In this document: piece after piece, positions 1 to 7,604 of the stretch
How positions within the stretch are numbered: the first letter of the stretch is position 1
How the letters are laid out: each line of letters begins with the position of its first letter
DNA from: Thermococcus sibiricus MM 739
GTDB lineage: Archaea; Methanobacteriota_B; Thermococci; Thermococcales; Thermococcaceae
Length of the DNA: 64,000 bases
Assembly: GCF_000022545.1 (NCBI RefSeq)
Contig: NC_012883.1
Coordinates: 1,781,801-1,845,800, forward strand
Direction: 5' to 3'
Position numbers and translations under genes: made by a program
Notes under the pieces: generated by a model
The model's input: only the letters and a program-made list of their open reading frames with translations
Told to the model about the DNA's origin: nothing
Databases searched by the model: none

Positions 1-26
1 TATACAGTCGTATCTTTTGCAAAGCA
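1..26 (-). other. Start of RadA intein (N-terminal splice junction)
   Basis: The codon at 26..24 encodes Cys, directly after the Walker A lysine of RadA, and the visible intein residues are CFAKDTTV. Inteins begin with Cys or Ser, and RadA inteins at this GSGK site are known in Pyrococcus and Thermococcus with similar N-termini. Only eight residues are visible; the splicing and homing-endonuclease blocks lie beyond the edge. Confidence 0.85.
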
Positions 27-476
27 TTTACCACTCCCAAATTCTCCGAATACTTCGGAAACGGCCTGTGTTTCGATTCCTCCACCCAAAAGCTTATCTA
101 ATGACTTACTTCCTGTAGTAATCTTCCCAACAACCGCCCTTTTTTGAAAATATTCATCAGCACGCATAAAGGTCCCAATATTGGCCGCTTCTCTTGCGGC
201 TTGAATTATTTTTAATGCTGCACCCTCACTTACCCCTGCAAGTTCTTTTAATTCGAGTGGAGAAGCGACGGCTATTGCTTCCAAACTATCATATCCAGCT
301 TCTCTGAGTTTTTCAGCAGTAGCAGGCCCAACTCCTGGTAGATCTTCTATACTTTTTATCTCTTTCTTATTTGATCCCTTTGTTGGCTCCTCAACAGATA
401 ATTCATCAAGTGCGTCCAACTCTTCAAATTCATCAAGCTCTTTAACTTCATCCTCAATCTTTTTCTTTCTCGCCAT
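1..476 (-). CDS. radA: DNA repair/recombination protein RadA, 5' part, interrupted by an intein
   Basis: Archaeal RecA/Rad51 recombinase, which forms filaments on single-stranded DNA for homologous recombination. The frame is open from the ATG at 476 and runs off the left edge. The first ~40 residues are charged ([17 protein letters not shown]), then comes the helix-hairpin-helix DNA-binding domain ([15 protein letters not shown], ~50-110), then the ATPase core. The Walker A motif GEFGSGK ends at residue 150 and is followed by CFAKDTTV instead of the expected TQL, so an intein begins at Cys151. The start is supported by GGGTGAT 5 nt upstream and a TATA box at about 524-535. Family identity is confident; the intein and the C-terminal extein continue outside the window. 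Confidence 0.93.
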   Translation of the reverse strand, partial: MARKKKIEDEVKELDEFEELDALDELSVEEPTKGSNKKEIKSIEDLPGVGPATAEKLREAGYDSLEAIAVASPLELKELAGVSEGAALKIIQAAREAANIGTFMRADEYFQKRAVVGKITTGSKSLDKLLGGGIETQAVSEVFGEFGSGKCFAKDTTV

Positions 477-521
477 TTGGATCACCCATTAGCATAATCC
501 TAAATAGTGGTAAATCCAAAC

Positions 522-536
522 TCCTTATATATTTTT
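522..536 (-). promoter_or_regulatory. radA TATA promoter
   Basis: Read on the minus strand, AAAAATATATAAGG lies about 50 nt upstream of the radA ATG, a plausible archaeal TATA box giving a short leader that contains GGGTGAT. Confidence 0.55.
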
Positions 537-630
537 CTCACTCCTGAAAAACCCATCAAAAAATTGAAAAATATAAAATCAAGTTGAAGTAAAACAAAAA
601 TTCGAAGATAAAGGTTTTAGAGCTCGAATC

Positions 631-650
631 TCCAGTGGAAATGAAACTCT
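631..650 (+). repeat. Dispersed TTCCAGTGGAA-type element, copy 1
   Basis: Twenty bases identical to the cores of the copies at 2113-2132 and 3027-3046. It abuts the stop codon of the potassium-channel gene on the other strand, so it lies in that mRNA's 3' end. The upstream arm is degenerate here. Confidence 0.7.
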
Positions 651-1650
651 ACATTGTAGACTTGATAACAAGAAGTTTAGCGTTATTGGGGATTATAGTA
701 TCTAATGGAGGCATCAGGTGAATTTCATCTGTAGCATAGCCAATTAGAAATAGGCCTCTATTGTATAGAATATTAAATGCTTCACCAAATTTCATTCCTT
801 CCACTTCTGGAATTCTCATCGAGGTTATATCGTATCTCCCAAGAGCCGTTGTGATGTCATCTAATACATCAACAACTTCTGGTTCAAATATTGAGCTGGC
901 CAGCAACCTCCCTGCAAGAGTCCTACTAGTTATCACTCTATCTGCTCCGGCCTGTTTTAGAAGAGAAACACTTTCATGTTTAAGGGCCTCAACGAAAACT
1001 TTTGCATTTGAGAGCTGCTTTATCATCAATGTCACAAAGACAGATTCAGAATCATCACCGAGGGCCAATAAAACGTAACTAGCATCCTTAATATTTGCTC
1101 TCTCCAGAGTTTCCTTATTAGTAAATTCTCCAATGATGATTTCGATTTCCTCTGCAAGAGTGAGTTTTTTTCTTTCATTTTCATCCGGCAACACGACAAT
1201 TATAGGTTTATTTTCGGCCTGTCCATTAGAAATGGCATCTCTCAGCTCTAGAAGCGCACTTTCAATACTCTCTCCCCTACCCATAATAACATAATGGCCT
1301 TTAAATTTCACTTTGTGCATGCCCATCATCCTCCTTATAGATCCAGACAAGAAATATTCAGCCAAGATTGAAACAAATGCTGTGAAAGTCGCTATCCCTG
1401 CAATAGATGCAAAGATTGCGATTATTCTACCCAACAAAGTACTTGGTGTTATGTCCCCATAACCAATCGTGGCCATTGTGATGACGGCCCAATAGAGAGC
1501 CGTGAAAAAGCCAACGTTCTCTGCATACATATATAATAACGCCAAAACAAGCGCAAGTAAGACCACAGCCAAGGCTAATGCAAATAACTTACTCCTCTTC
1601 AGTTTGAATTGCAGTTTTAAAAGCTTCCTCACTAGAGGTAATGGTATCAT
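649..1650 (-). CDS. RCK-domain potassium channel (MthK-like)
   Basis: Two-TM potassium channel subunit with a cytoplasmic RCK (TrkA-N/TrkA-C) gating module. The first membrane helix is at ~22-44. The pore loop carries the selectivity filter TIGYGD at residues 61-66, and the second helix is at ~72-97. An RCK nucleotide-binding domain starts near HYVIMGRG (~118), and a TrkA-C-like domain occupies ~250-333. The length of 333 aa matches the MthK family. The protein probably tetramerises in the cytoplasmic membrane and controls potassium efflux in response to a ligand such as calcium or a nucleotide. The ATG at 1650 has no strong ribosome binding site. The gene stands alone, and its stop touches a copy of the dispersed palindromic element. 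Confidence 0.93.
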   Translation of the reverse strand: MIPLPLVRKLLKLQFKLKRSKLFALALAVVLLALVLALLYMYAENVGFFTALYWAVITMATIGYGDITPSTLLGRIIAIFASIAGIATFTAFVSILAEYFLSGSIRRMMGMHKVKFKGHYVIMGRGESIESALLELRDAISNGQAENKPIIVVLPDENERKKLTLAEEIEIIIGEFTNKETLERANIKDASYVLLALGDDSESVFVTLMIKQLSNAKVFVEALKHESVSLLKQAGADRVITSRTLAGRLLASSIFEPEVVDVLDDITTALGRYDITSMRIPEVEGMKFGEAFNILYNRGLFLIGYATDEIHLMPPLDTIIPNNAKLLVIKSTM

Positions 1651-1837
1651 TGCAATTGGAAATATCTAGTGCAAAGTTAAAAAGATTAACTTTTCCACAG
1701 GAAATACTGCCCCAAATTGTTGAACTAAAAGTGCCACCATATACCATAATAATACAGTGATGTCCATATGTTCCAGTGGAAATAAAGGTCTTTTTCGATA
1801 CCTATATTAACGTTAAATTTTGATCTTATAACCCCCT

Positions 1838-1862
1838 CAGAGTTGTATTTCCACTGGAAGCT
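1838..1862 (-). repeat. Dispersed TTCCAGTGGAA-type element, inverted degenerate copy
   Basis: On the plus strand it reads CAGAGTTGTATTTCCACTGG and on to GAAG, matching the reverse complement of the 2105-2133 copy except for a few bases. A weaker plus-strand copy is at 1771-1784. Confidence 0.5.
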
Positions 1863-2028
1863 AGTTAGTGAAATGGACGGGATTTGGGAATAATTTAAAA
1901 GTAAAAAAGGACTTAGAAGGCTTCTTTTCATTTGTCAATGGAGAATTGTTCAGTTATTTTCACCATTACTTTTAATTTGATATCTAAATTTTACGTTAAT
2001 TTATCATATAATTTGAACAATGTTCATA

Positions 2029-2140
2029 GATAAATATATATACCCTAACGACAAAAAATATTGGGAGTGTTTATACCCGTTTTAATCATACATACGGGTG
2101 TTCCGCAGAGGTTCCAGTGGAAATGAAACTCTGGGGGGTT
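2029..2140 (+). ncRNA. Candidate small structured RNA containing the dispersed element
   Basis: The TATA-like ATAAATATATATA at 2029-2042 would start a transcript near 2065. That transcript would hold a hairpin ACCCG...CGGGT (about 2075-2099), then the element at 2105-2133, whose nested arms are CAGAG/CTCTG outside and TTCCA/TGGAA inside. There is no coding frame. The promoter and folding are visible in the sequence; expression is inference. Confidence 0.35.
2105..2133 (+). repeat. Dispersed TTCCAGTGGAA-type element, copy 2 (full)
   Basis: The most complete copy: outer arms CAGAG and CTCTG enclose inner arms TTCCA and TGGAA separated by one base. 28 of its 29 bases recur exactly at 3019-3046. 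Confidence 0.75.
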
Positions 2141-2377
2141 ATAGTTCTGTTTACCAATCATCCAAAAATTAAATATTTTTAGTTAACAACATGAACAAAA
2201 ATGTACTTAAATGATCGCTTTTTAATGAACATTTTTATACATTTTTCTTCCAAACGAAATCCTCAAGTGAGCTCATATTAATCTCCATATGTCAAAACTT
2301 TGAGAGTTTCTCGAAGTGTTCATCAACAAGTTTCCATTGGAACCATGGTTTTAAATACTTTCAGTGCCTAGTTTCAT

Positions 2378-2986
2378 ATGGTGATTCTAGTGGAAGTTAT
2401 AAAATGGTTGGAAGAAGGGTCTGATGAAGCAAAGGATATTGTTGATCTCCCCTGGAGTGTACATAAAAGGGCAGAAGGCCTTTATATTGCTGAATATCCA
2501 AAAATCCCATTTGTGTTGAATGTGGTGATAACTGAAGAATTTGTTCATCTAATTGTTCCTCTTGGAGTGGAAACTGTTGCATTGGAACTTCCTGAGCGAC
2601 TAAAAGTATATCATACTCTTTTGATTCTCAATGAACAATTGAATCTCATAAAGTTCACAATAAAAGGGATGAATGAGGAGATAATGCTAAGGGTGGACCT
2701 CGACAGGAAAACATTGGGTAAGGGTGAGTTTAACGATGCACTAACGGCTCTACTTATTGGTTTGAATCAAGTTATATCTGCTTTGGGGCTTCAAGAAGAA
2801 TTTGCTCGTGCAGTATTTGAAAGGATAGCATTAATGGTTATGGATCGGATTGAAAAAGGTGTAAAAAAAGAAGAAATTCTTAAGTTTTTGGTTATGAAAG
2901 TCGGCATGGGCCAAAAAGATGCGGAAGAGTTCCTAAAACGAATAACTGAGCAAGTAAAACCAAAAGGGGAAGTTGGTTATTTATAA
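2378..2986 (+). CDS. Uncharacterised protein, YbjN/secretion-chaperone-like fold possible
   Basis: A 202-aa soluble acidic protein with no membrane segment. The N-terminal ~115 residues alternate strands and helices (FVLNVVITEEFVHLIVPLG) in a way that recalls YbjN or type III secretion-chaperone-like folds. The C-terminal ~85 residues are helical and rich in charged residues. I do not recognise a specific family. A TATA-like TTTTAAATA at about 2349-2357 lies 21-29 nt upstream of the ATG, suggesting a leaderless mRNA. The gene converges on the PIN-domain gene and overlaps its 3' end by 10 nt. Confidence 0.7.
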   Translation: MVILVEVIKWLEEGSDEAKDIVDLPWSVHKRAEGLYIAEYPKIPFVLNVVITEEFVHLIVPLGVETVALELPERLKVYHTLLILNEQLNLIKFTIKGMNEEIMLRVDLDRKTLGKGEFNDALTALLIGLNQVISALGLQEEFARAVFERIALMVMDRIEKGVKKEEILKFLVMKVGMGQKDAEEFLKRITEQVKPKGEVGYL

Positions 2987-3984
2987 TTATCTCTCAATTC
3001 CAATTTTTCCAGTTTTCTGCAGAGGTTCCAGTGGAAATGAAACTCTTGATATATGTCATTCATGAATCTTAACTTTAACTCATTCAGTTTTGTTTTTCCT
3101 CTGAATTCGCCAAATACTAGCACGTTGTTTATCTCAATTACTCCAAAGACTGCTGCCAAATTAAATAAAAGTGTTCTAAACTGGTAACCCGTTCCATAAT
3201 GCTCCTTAAGTTCTTCATGAGGGTATTCAAATAGAAAGTATTCCACTCCTTCTATCCGTGCAATATCAGTCATTGCGATGTCTGCAGTTAGAAGAACTAC
3301 TAAGGACGGGGTATTTTTATCAAACTCTTTTAGTGTCTTGATTATCAATTCATCGTTCGTGTTTGTTTTTTCATCAATACTCTTTACTTCAATTATTTTG
3401 TCTTTGAGTTTTTCATATTCTCTTAATGCTATGTAAGTGGCCTTACGCGATTTTTTCATCCTCCTATTGCTGAACTCTTGTAAAAGGTGGGAATTATGGA
3501 GGATTCTCCCAAGCTCTCTTAAATGGGCGGGACTGTATTTGAAATTCATAGCATTCTCCACTTCTTTCTTCACCAGATCCACTATTGCAATTTGGACTCC
3601 TTCTATACCTTTAATTTTGCTGAGGAAAGCATGATAAAGAAGATTTGTATCTGGAGAGAATATTATTCTCTTTGTCAGACTCTTATATGTGGCCAACTTT
3701 TCTTCAAATTCATCTATATTGGCATATGTTATAATACTGCTTGAGAGAAAGCATTCATAAAAATCCCTGTATGTTGGGAGGTCATAGAAGTATTTCTCAT
3801 GGCCATTCAAAATTTTATGGAACTCCTTTTCATGTGCGAGCACCTTAACTTGATATCCACGTTTGTAAGGATGGGCCTCTAAAAGAGGAAGGTCATATAA
3901 GGGTGCATTTACTTTAATTCTGTCTTTAGTCTGGATTAAGTTAATTAAAATTTGTAGATCGGCCTTTTCTATAATTTCCTCCAT
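2977..3984 (-). CDS. PIN-domain protein, putative RNase effector paired with a CARF-like protein
   Basis: A 335-aa protein with a helical, unassigned N-terminal ~100 residues followed by a PIN-type nuclease domain at ~105-255. The acidic residues expected for metal binding are visible: D112 in FSPDTNLLYH, E141 in LVKKEVENA, D211 in NTNDELI, and D235/D240 in LLTADIAMTD. The start is supported by GGAGGG 7 nt upstream. It overlaps the preceding CARF-like gene by 16 nt, so the two are translationally coupled. The pairing suggests a ligand-activated RNase, as in CRISPR ancillary effectors, but no cas genes are in this window. The last ~10 codons run through a copy of the dispersed element. Confidence 0.75.
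   Translation of the reverse strand: MEEIIEKADLQILINLIQTKDRIKVNAPLYDLPLLEAHPYKRGYQVKVLAHEKEFHKILNGHEKYFYDLPTYRDFYECFLSSSIITYANIDEFEEKLATYKSLTKRIIFSPDTNLLYHAFLSKIKGIEGVQIAIVDLVKKEVENAMNFKYSPAHLRELGRILHNSHLLQEFSNRRMKKSRKATYIALREYEKLKDKIIEVKSIDEKTNTNDELIIKTLKEFDKNTPSLVVLLTADIAMTDIARIEGVEYFLFEYPHEELKEHYGTGYQFRTLLFNLAAVFGVIEINNVLVFGEFRGKTKLNELKLRFMNDIYQEFHFHWNLCRKLEKLELRDNYK
3019..3046 (+). repeat. Dispersed TTCCAGTGGAA-type element, copy 3
   Basis: 28 bases identical to 2105-2132, lying inside the 3' coding end of the PIN-domain gene on the opposite strand. A shorter related sequence, ATTTCCAGTGGAAGTGCA, lies within the CARF-like gene at about 4094-4110. Confidence 0.75.
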
Positions 3985-4448
3985 CTGCGGCCCTCCATGA
4001 AGTCTTTTAACCTCTGAACATGCAAGGGGATCATCATATACGGCCGATTGGAGTGTTCAATGTCTTGAAGTGAGAGGTAGAAAAGATGTTCTATTTCCAG
4101 TGGAAGTGCATGAATGGCAGCTCCTACAACAAGGGCTTTCTTCCCTGAGGTTATATCCATGGCGATTTCGTATTTATTCTCTTTCAATGTCTTTAGAAGT
4201 GTTCCTATCTTTTCATCCGCTTCAAGAAAGTTGTCTTCTTCAATAATTTCCCAGTAGATTTTGGGTGAAAACCCATATGCTTCAGATATTATTTTTAAAG
4301 CTTCAACAGTCTGAGGAAGTTTTCCCTCATGAGTATTTTCTAGAAAAATGTAGATTTTATCGGGCCTGTATCCATTCATAACTACAGCATAGTAAGTGTT
4401 TACCAGGGCCCAAGTGGATCTTCCAAGCATTGTTATGTATGCTCTCAT
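3969..4448 (-). CDS. CARF-like (Rossmann) sensor protein
   Basis: A 159-aa single-domain protein. The first strand AYITMLGRSTWALVNT, a second strand DKIYIFLEN and the signature DITSGKKALVVGAAIHA (D98 onward) match the layout of CARF domains of Csm6/Csx1/Card1-type proteins, where a D-x-T-x-G-x-K loop binds cyclic oligoadenylate. No effector domain is fused; the next gene supplies a PIN nuclease. The ATG at 4448 follows the DUF2284 stop by 10 nt; a GTG at 4457 is an alternative start. Inference: it senses a nucleotide second messenger and controls the PIN protein. Alternatively it is an unrelated Rossmann-fold protein. Confidence 0.65.
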   Translation of the reverse strand: MRAYITMLGRSTWALVNTYYAVVMNGYRPDKIYIFLENTHEGKLPQTVEALKIISEAYGFSPKIYWEIIEEDNFLEADEKIGTLLKTLKENKYEIAMDITSGKKALVVGAAIHALPLEIEHLFYLSLQDIEHSNRPYMMIPLHVQRLKDFMEGRRWRKL

Positions 4449-4458
4449 TACACTCACT

Positions 4459-4920
4459 CTAATCTATTAGTATGAGGCCATACAAAACACTTTCGGAAAA
4501 GTTCAAATTTACTATGCTCGAGAGCTCTATACCAACTCCATCAATTGAGAACCTGACTTTTGTAGGTATTTTGCATTTTTTTGTTTTCTTGAATTCACAC
4601 TCTTTGCAGTAGTTGCAATCTCCTGGAAAGAAAGCCAATGCGTAAAAATTTCCGTTCTTAAATAACTCCTGTTCTCTATTGAGAAGGTACGTTAAAACCT
4701 CTCGCTTTTCATCATCAAATTTCTCAGGATCGACTTCGAATTTTATCAAAAGGGTCTTCTCGTAGTGTTTCATTAATTCTTTGGTTTCCTTCCATGAAGG
4801 AGTATATGGTGGGCAAGAAGGGTTTTTAGCATATGCGGGGCAGCTTCTACACTTCCATATGGGCCTTGGTGAAATTTTGATATCTTTGGCGAGGATTTCT
4901 TTTTCCCAAACAATTTTCAT
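4459..4920 (-). CDS. DUF2284 cysteine-rich metal-binding protein
   Basis: A 153-aa protein with two cysteine clusters, CRSCPAYAKNPSCPP (~24-38) and CNYCKECEFKKTKKC (~102-116), as in DUF2284 (predicted metal-binding proteins of archaea and anaerobes, possibly Fe-S). The substrate is unknown. It is the first gene of a tight minus-strand group with the CARF-like and PIN genes. The spacing suggests co-transcription, but a functional link is not established. The start follows an AT-rich leader without a strong ribosome binding site. Confidence 0.85.
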   Translation of the reverse strand: MKIVWEKEILAKDIKISPRPIWKCRSCPAYAKNPSCPPYTPSWKETKELMKHYEKTLLIKFEVDPEKFDDEKREVLTYLLNREQELFKNGNFYALAFFPGDCNYCKECEFKKTKKCKIPTKVRFSIDGVGIELSSIVNLNFSESVLYGLILID

Positions 4921-4950
4921 AGGAAAAATTTAGGAGATTTAAATAAAAAC

Positions 4951-5679
4951 TTAATCCATCAAACGGCCCCCGTTGACGTCTATTATCTCCCCGGTTATCT
5001 GATCATTTTCAAGCAGAAATATCACTGCATGTGCTATATCTTCGGGGTTTGCTATTTTTCCCGTTAGGGTTAATTTTTTCAGGCTTTCTTTATCTGCATC
5101 TTCAATTAGTTCGGTTTCCACGCTTCCAGGAGCAACAGCATTTACTAGTATATGGGGTGCCAAATGCCTCGCTAGGTTAAAAGTAAGTGCAATTAGGCCG
5201 CCTTTTGAAGCGGAATAGTGTGCTCCAACGTGAGGGCTTATTTCTCCCTTACCTGCTATTGATGCTATGTTTATTATTTTGCCCCTTTTCATATATTTTA
5301 GAACTTCTTGGCTGACTATGAAAGCTCCTTTGAGGTTAACATTCAAAACCCTGTCCCAATCATCATCAGTTATCTCCATTGGGTTGGAAGCCTTTCCGAG
5401 TATTCCTGCATTATTTACTAGGATATCTATTCTACCAAATTTTGTGATGATCTTTTCCAACATGTTCCTAACTTCGCTTCTATTACTAACATCAGCCTTT
5501 ACAACCAAGGTTTCAACACCATGGGCTTTGCAAAGTTCTTCAGTTTTCTTGGCTCCCTCAACATCTTTTGAGTAGTTGATCGCAACGTTGCATCCTTTTT
5601 GGGAAAGAGATACAGCTATGGCCCTGCCAATCCCTCTAGAAGCCCCCGTAACTAATGCAACTTTTCCTTTGAGTTCCAT
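4951..5679 (-). CDS. Short-chain dehydrogenase/reductase, FabG-like
   Basis: A 242-aa classical SDR oxidoreductase using NAD(P)H. The nucleotide-binding TGASRGIGRA is at 11-20, NNAG at 89-92, and the catalytic S140, Y155 and K159 are in place (YSASK). Classical SDRs of this length reduce 3-oxo groups; the physiological substrate cannot be read from the sequence. Archaea lack type II fatty acid synthesis, so the FabG name indicates similarity only. The ATG is preceded by TTTGGTGAAC. It lies 30 nt upstream of DUF2284 in the same direction and may head that transcript. Confidence 0.9.
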   Translation of the reverse strand: MELKGKVALVTGASRGIGRAIAVSLSQKGCNVAINYSKDVEGAKKTEELCKAHGVETLVVKADVSNRSEVRNMLEKIITKFGRIDILVNNAGILGKASNPMEITDDDWDRVLNVNLKGAFIVSQEVLKYMKRGKIINIASIAGKGEISPHVGAHYSASKGGLIALTFNLARHLAPHILVNAVAPGSVETELIEDADKESLKKLTLTGKIANPEDIAHAVIFLLENDQITGEIIDVNGGRLMD

Positions 5680-5780
5680 TTAGTTCACCAAACATTCTAT
5701 TGTTTAGAAGGAAATAAAAATTTTATTAATGAAAGAAGCATTGCGAAATATTTTTACGTTTTTATAACAAATATTGGAAC

Positions 5781-6317
5781 ATGAAAGTTTTGGTTATTTT
5801 GTTGGGTCTTTTTGTGTTGGTTGCAGGGTGTCTTGAAGGAGGTGAAAAAATGAGTTTGAAGATTAGCTCGGTGTTTGGAGAGAATGAGTTCATACCTTCT
5901 AAATATGCCTGTGAAGGTGCAGATATCAGTCCGCCTCTAAAACTTGGTGGATTAAGTGATGAAGCTGTTACCATAGGAATAATAGTTGACGACCCCGATG
6001 CTCCTGTAGGAACCTTCACCCATTGGGTAGCTTGGAATATCCCACCTACCAGTGAAATTCCCGAGGGTGTTCCAAAGGAAAAGGTTGTTGAGACTCCGAT
6101 AAAAATGGTTCAAGGAAGGAACGACTTTGGGAGAATAGGTTATAACGGCCCATGCCCGCCAAGGGGACATGGAGTTCACCATTATCACTTCAAAGTTTAT
6201 GTTATCGACACAACCCTCAATCTAAAACCAGGTGCAACTAAAAAGGATTTAGAAAGGGCCATGAAGGGCCACATAATTCAGTTTGGGGAGCTTGTTGGCC
6301 TTTATGAAAGGAGATGA
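5781..6317 (+). CDS. PEBP/YbhB-family phosphatidylethanolamine-binding-like protein, putative lipoprotein
   Basis: PEBP fold protein of the YbhB/YbcL group. The motifs visible are DDPDAPVGTFTHWVAWNIP, GRIGYNGPCPPRGHGVHHY and a C-terminal helix. From the ATG at 5781 the protein is 178 aa and starts with a lipobox-type signal (VLVAGC, Cys at ~17), suggesting a membrane-anchored extracytoplasmic form. An in-frame ATG at 5850 has a near-perfect GGAGGTG 5 nt upstream and would give a 155-aa cytoplasmic form, the usual length of YbhB proteins. TATA-like sequences at about 5744-5768 lie upstream of the first ATG. Confidence 0.88.
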   Translation: MKVLVILLGLFVLVAGCLEGGEKMSLKISSVFGENEFIPSKYACEGADISPPLKLGGLSDEAVTIGIIVDDPDAPVGTFTHWVAWNIPPTSEIPEGVPKEKVVETPIKMVQGRNDFGRIGYNGPCPPRGHGVHHYHFKVYVIDTTLNLKPGATKKDLERAMKGHIIQFGELVGLYERR

Positions 6318-6364
6318 ATCTATTTATCTTTTTCTTTTAAAATATCACCTTTTATAAGGCCGGA

Positions 6365-6610
6365 TCACTTGTATTGGAGTTTCACATATAAGTTAATTCC
6401 ACTCTGAAGGGCTGCAAGGGAGTTTAAGGCTAGAAACACAGGGTCCCGTATTAAGTATGAATAGATTGTCAGCAACAGGGAAGCAGTGACATAGATTATA
6501 ATAAATTCTAAGTTCAGTGGGCACTTTTTATTTTTTATAGTTTCTAATGTTTGGGGTGCCCAAGAACTCACGAGAAGGAGCATACCTATCAATCCCACAA
6601 CTTCTTTCAC
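6365..6610 (-). CDS. SemiSWEET/PQ-loop membrane protein
   Basis: An ~81-aa protein with three membrane helices and a PQ motif (SWAPQTLETIK), as in SemiSWEET sugar transporters, which work as dimers in the cytoplasmic membrane. I chose the GTG at 6610 because GAGGTGAT lies 3 nt upstream. A longer reading from 6655 would add 15 polar residues and read through the ribosome binding site. The substrate is not predictable. The gene stands alone between convergent and co-directional neighbours. Confidence 0.8.
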   Translation of the reverse strand: MKEVVGLIGMLLLVSSWAPQTLETIKNKKCPLNLEFIIIYVTASLLLTIYSYLIRDPVFLALNSLAALQSGINLYVKLQYK

Positions 6611-6726
6611 ATTATCACCTCTTTTCGTCATCAGCGTCTCAAGACTTAGGAACACTATTAAAAAGTTTTATGCACTGTTTTGGGTAAATTCATGGAAAAG
6701 AAAAGAGAGATATAAGCAAATACATG

Positions 6727-7200
6727 TTAATCTTTCTTCAACTCTGAAGCGAGTTTTGAAGTGGCCCAAGTCTTCACATCATCGTCGAGAATATCATTAA
6801 TTATCTTGAAAGCTTCTTGTATTTTTCCTTCTCTTGCAAGGGCCAACCCAACCTCGGCCTGAATTTTTGACCTATTCGAGATATCTTTTATAAAACCTGC
6901 AATTTTTAGTGCTTCATCATATCTTTTTAATTCTAAGAATTCAAAGGCCAAACTCATAAGAGCCTTTGTCACGTTTTCGTAATTTTCTATATCCAGTATT
7001 GCTTTTATCGTTTTTTCGAGGGCTTCTTTATAATTCATTCTTTTTCTGGCCATTTCCACAGTAACCATTGACATTGATTTGGCTCTTATGCCCTTGTCAG
7101 GGATAGATTGGGCTATTTCTAGTGCATTGGTAAGATCTCCACGATTTATGAGTTTTGAAACCGTTTCATAGAGAGCCCGTGATTGATACCATTCTTGCAT
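6727..7200 (-). CDS. TPR-like helical repeat protein
   Basis: A 157-aa soluble protein made of paired helices with TPR-like spacing (GDLTNALEIAQSIPD, KRYDEALKIAGFIKD, REGKIQEAFKIINDI), typical of small Thermococcales TPR proteins that act in protein interactions. The start at 7200 follows GTGGTG; an ATG 24 nt upstream lies inside the leader. Partner unknown. Confidence 0.75.
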   Translation of the reverse strand: MQEWYQSRALYETVSKLINRGDLTNALEIAQSIPDKGIRAKSMSMVTVEMARKRMNYKEALEKTIKAILDIENYENVTKALMSLAFEFLELKRYDEALKIAGFIKDISNRSKIQAEVGLALAREGKIQEAFKIINDILDDDVKTWATSKLASELKKD

Positions 7201-7472
7201 GTGAACACCACATAAGTTTTGCATTTAGAGGATTTAACTTTTTTGTCGTTGCTAAGTTCCCTTCTGAGAGGGCAGGAATATAGCAGGGGAGGCAAGAAGA
7301 AAGTTTTCAGAAGTAAAGAAGAAGCTGTGGAAGAACGTCTTCTGATCTCGTCATATTTTCTTGCAACAGCTGGACAACTTATATCGAGTGTTTTGAAGAG
7401 ATATGTAGAATCACAAGGTGAGAATAGTTTTAATTAGCTAAAAATTCCGCATATATACCTCAAAGACTATAG

Positions 7473-7595
7473 AAGCAAAAACCAAACGAACAGCTTGAGT
7501 TACGTCGCTGGTTGTATAATCATTTAGAAGAAGTAAACAAAGCTCGTAGAGAAGGTAGAAAGATAACTTGGGGGATATTCAAGCTCTCTCAGTGA
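7473..7595 (+). pseudogene. Remnant of an IS200/IS605-type TnpB gene (N-terminal fragment)
   Basis: 41 codons after an in-frame stop read QLELRRWLYNHLEEVNKARR followed by EGRKITWGIFKLSQ and a stop. This resembles the N-terminal helical region of TnpB (a Leu-Tyr-Asn helix followed by a basic stretch). It runs straight into the typical right-end hairpin of such elements, so almost all of the RuvC nuclease domain has been deleted. No start codon is evident. Confidence 0.55.
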
Positions 7596-7604
7596 AACAG
7601 GAAA

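Larger units (their letters stand above)
1651..2377. other. 727-base AT-rich intergenic region with palindromic elements
   Basis: No convincing gene. It contains a degenerate element copy on the plus strand at 1771-1784, one on the minus strand at 1838-1862 and a full copy at 2105-2133. A palindrome TGAACA-A-TGTTCA (about 2011-2023) lies just before a TATA-like stretch at 2029-2042. A short open frame on the minus strand (1725-1931) overlaps the element copies and has no recognisable features. Confidence 0.6.

Noticed and set aside
1725..1931. Minus-strand 68-codon frame
   Set aside because: Made largely of the dispersed element copies and AT-rich sequence; low-complexity aromatic composition.
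600..3050. CRISPR array suggested by recurrent TTCCAGTGGAAATGAAAC copies
   Set aside because: Copies are hundreds of bases apart, in both orientations and partly inside genes; there are no regularly spaced repeats or spacers.
7219..7437. 72-codon plus-strand gene between the TPR gene and the IS remnant
   Set aside because: It overlaps the leader/promoter of the divergent gene at 7200, has no ribosome binding site and matches no family; it may be old debris.
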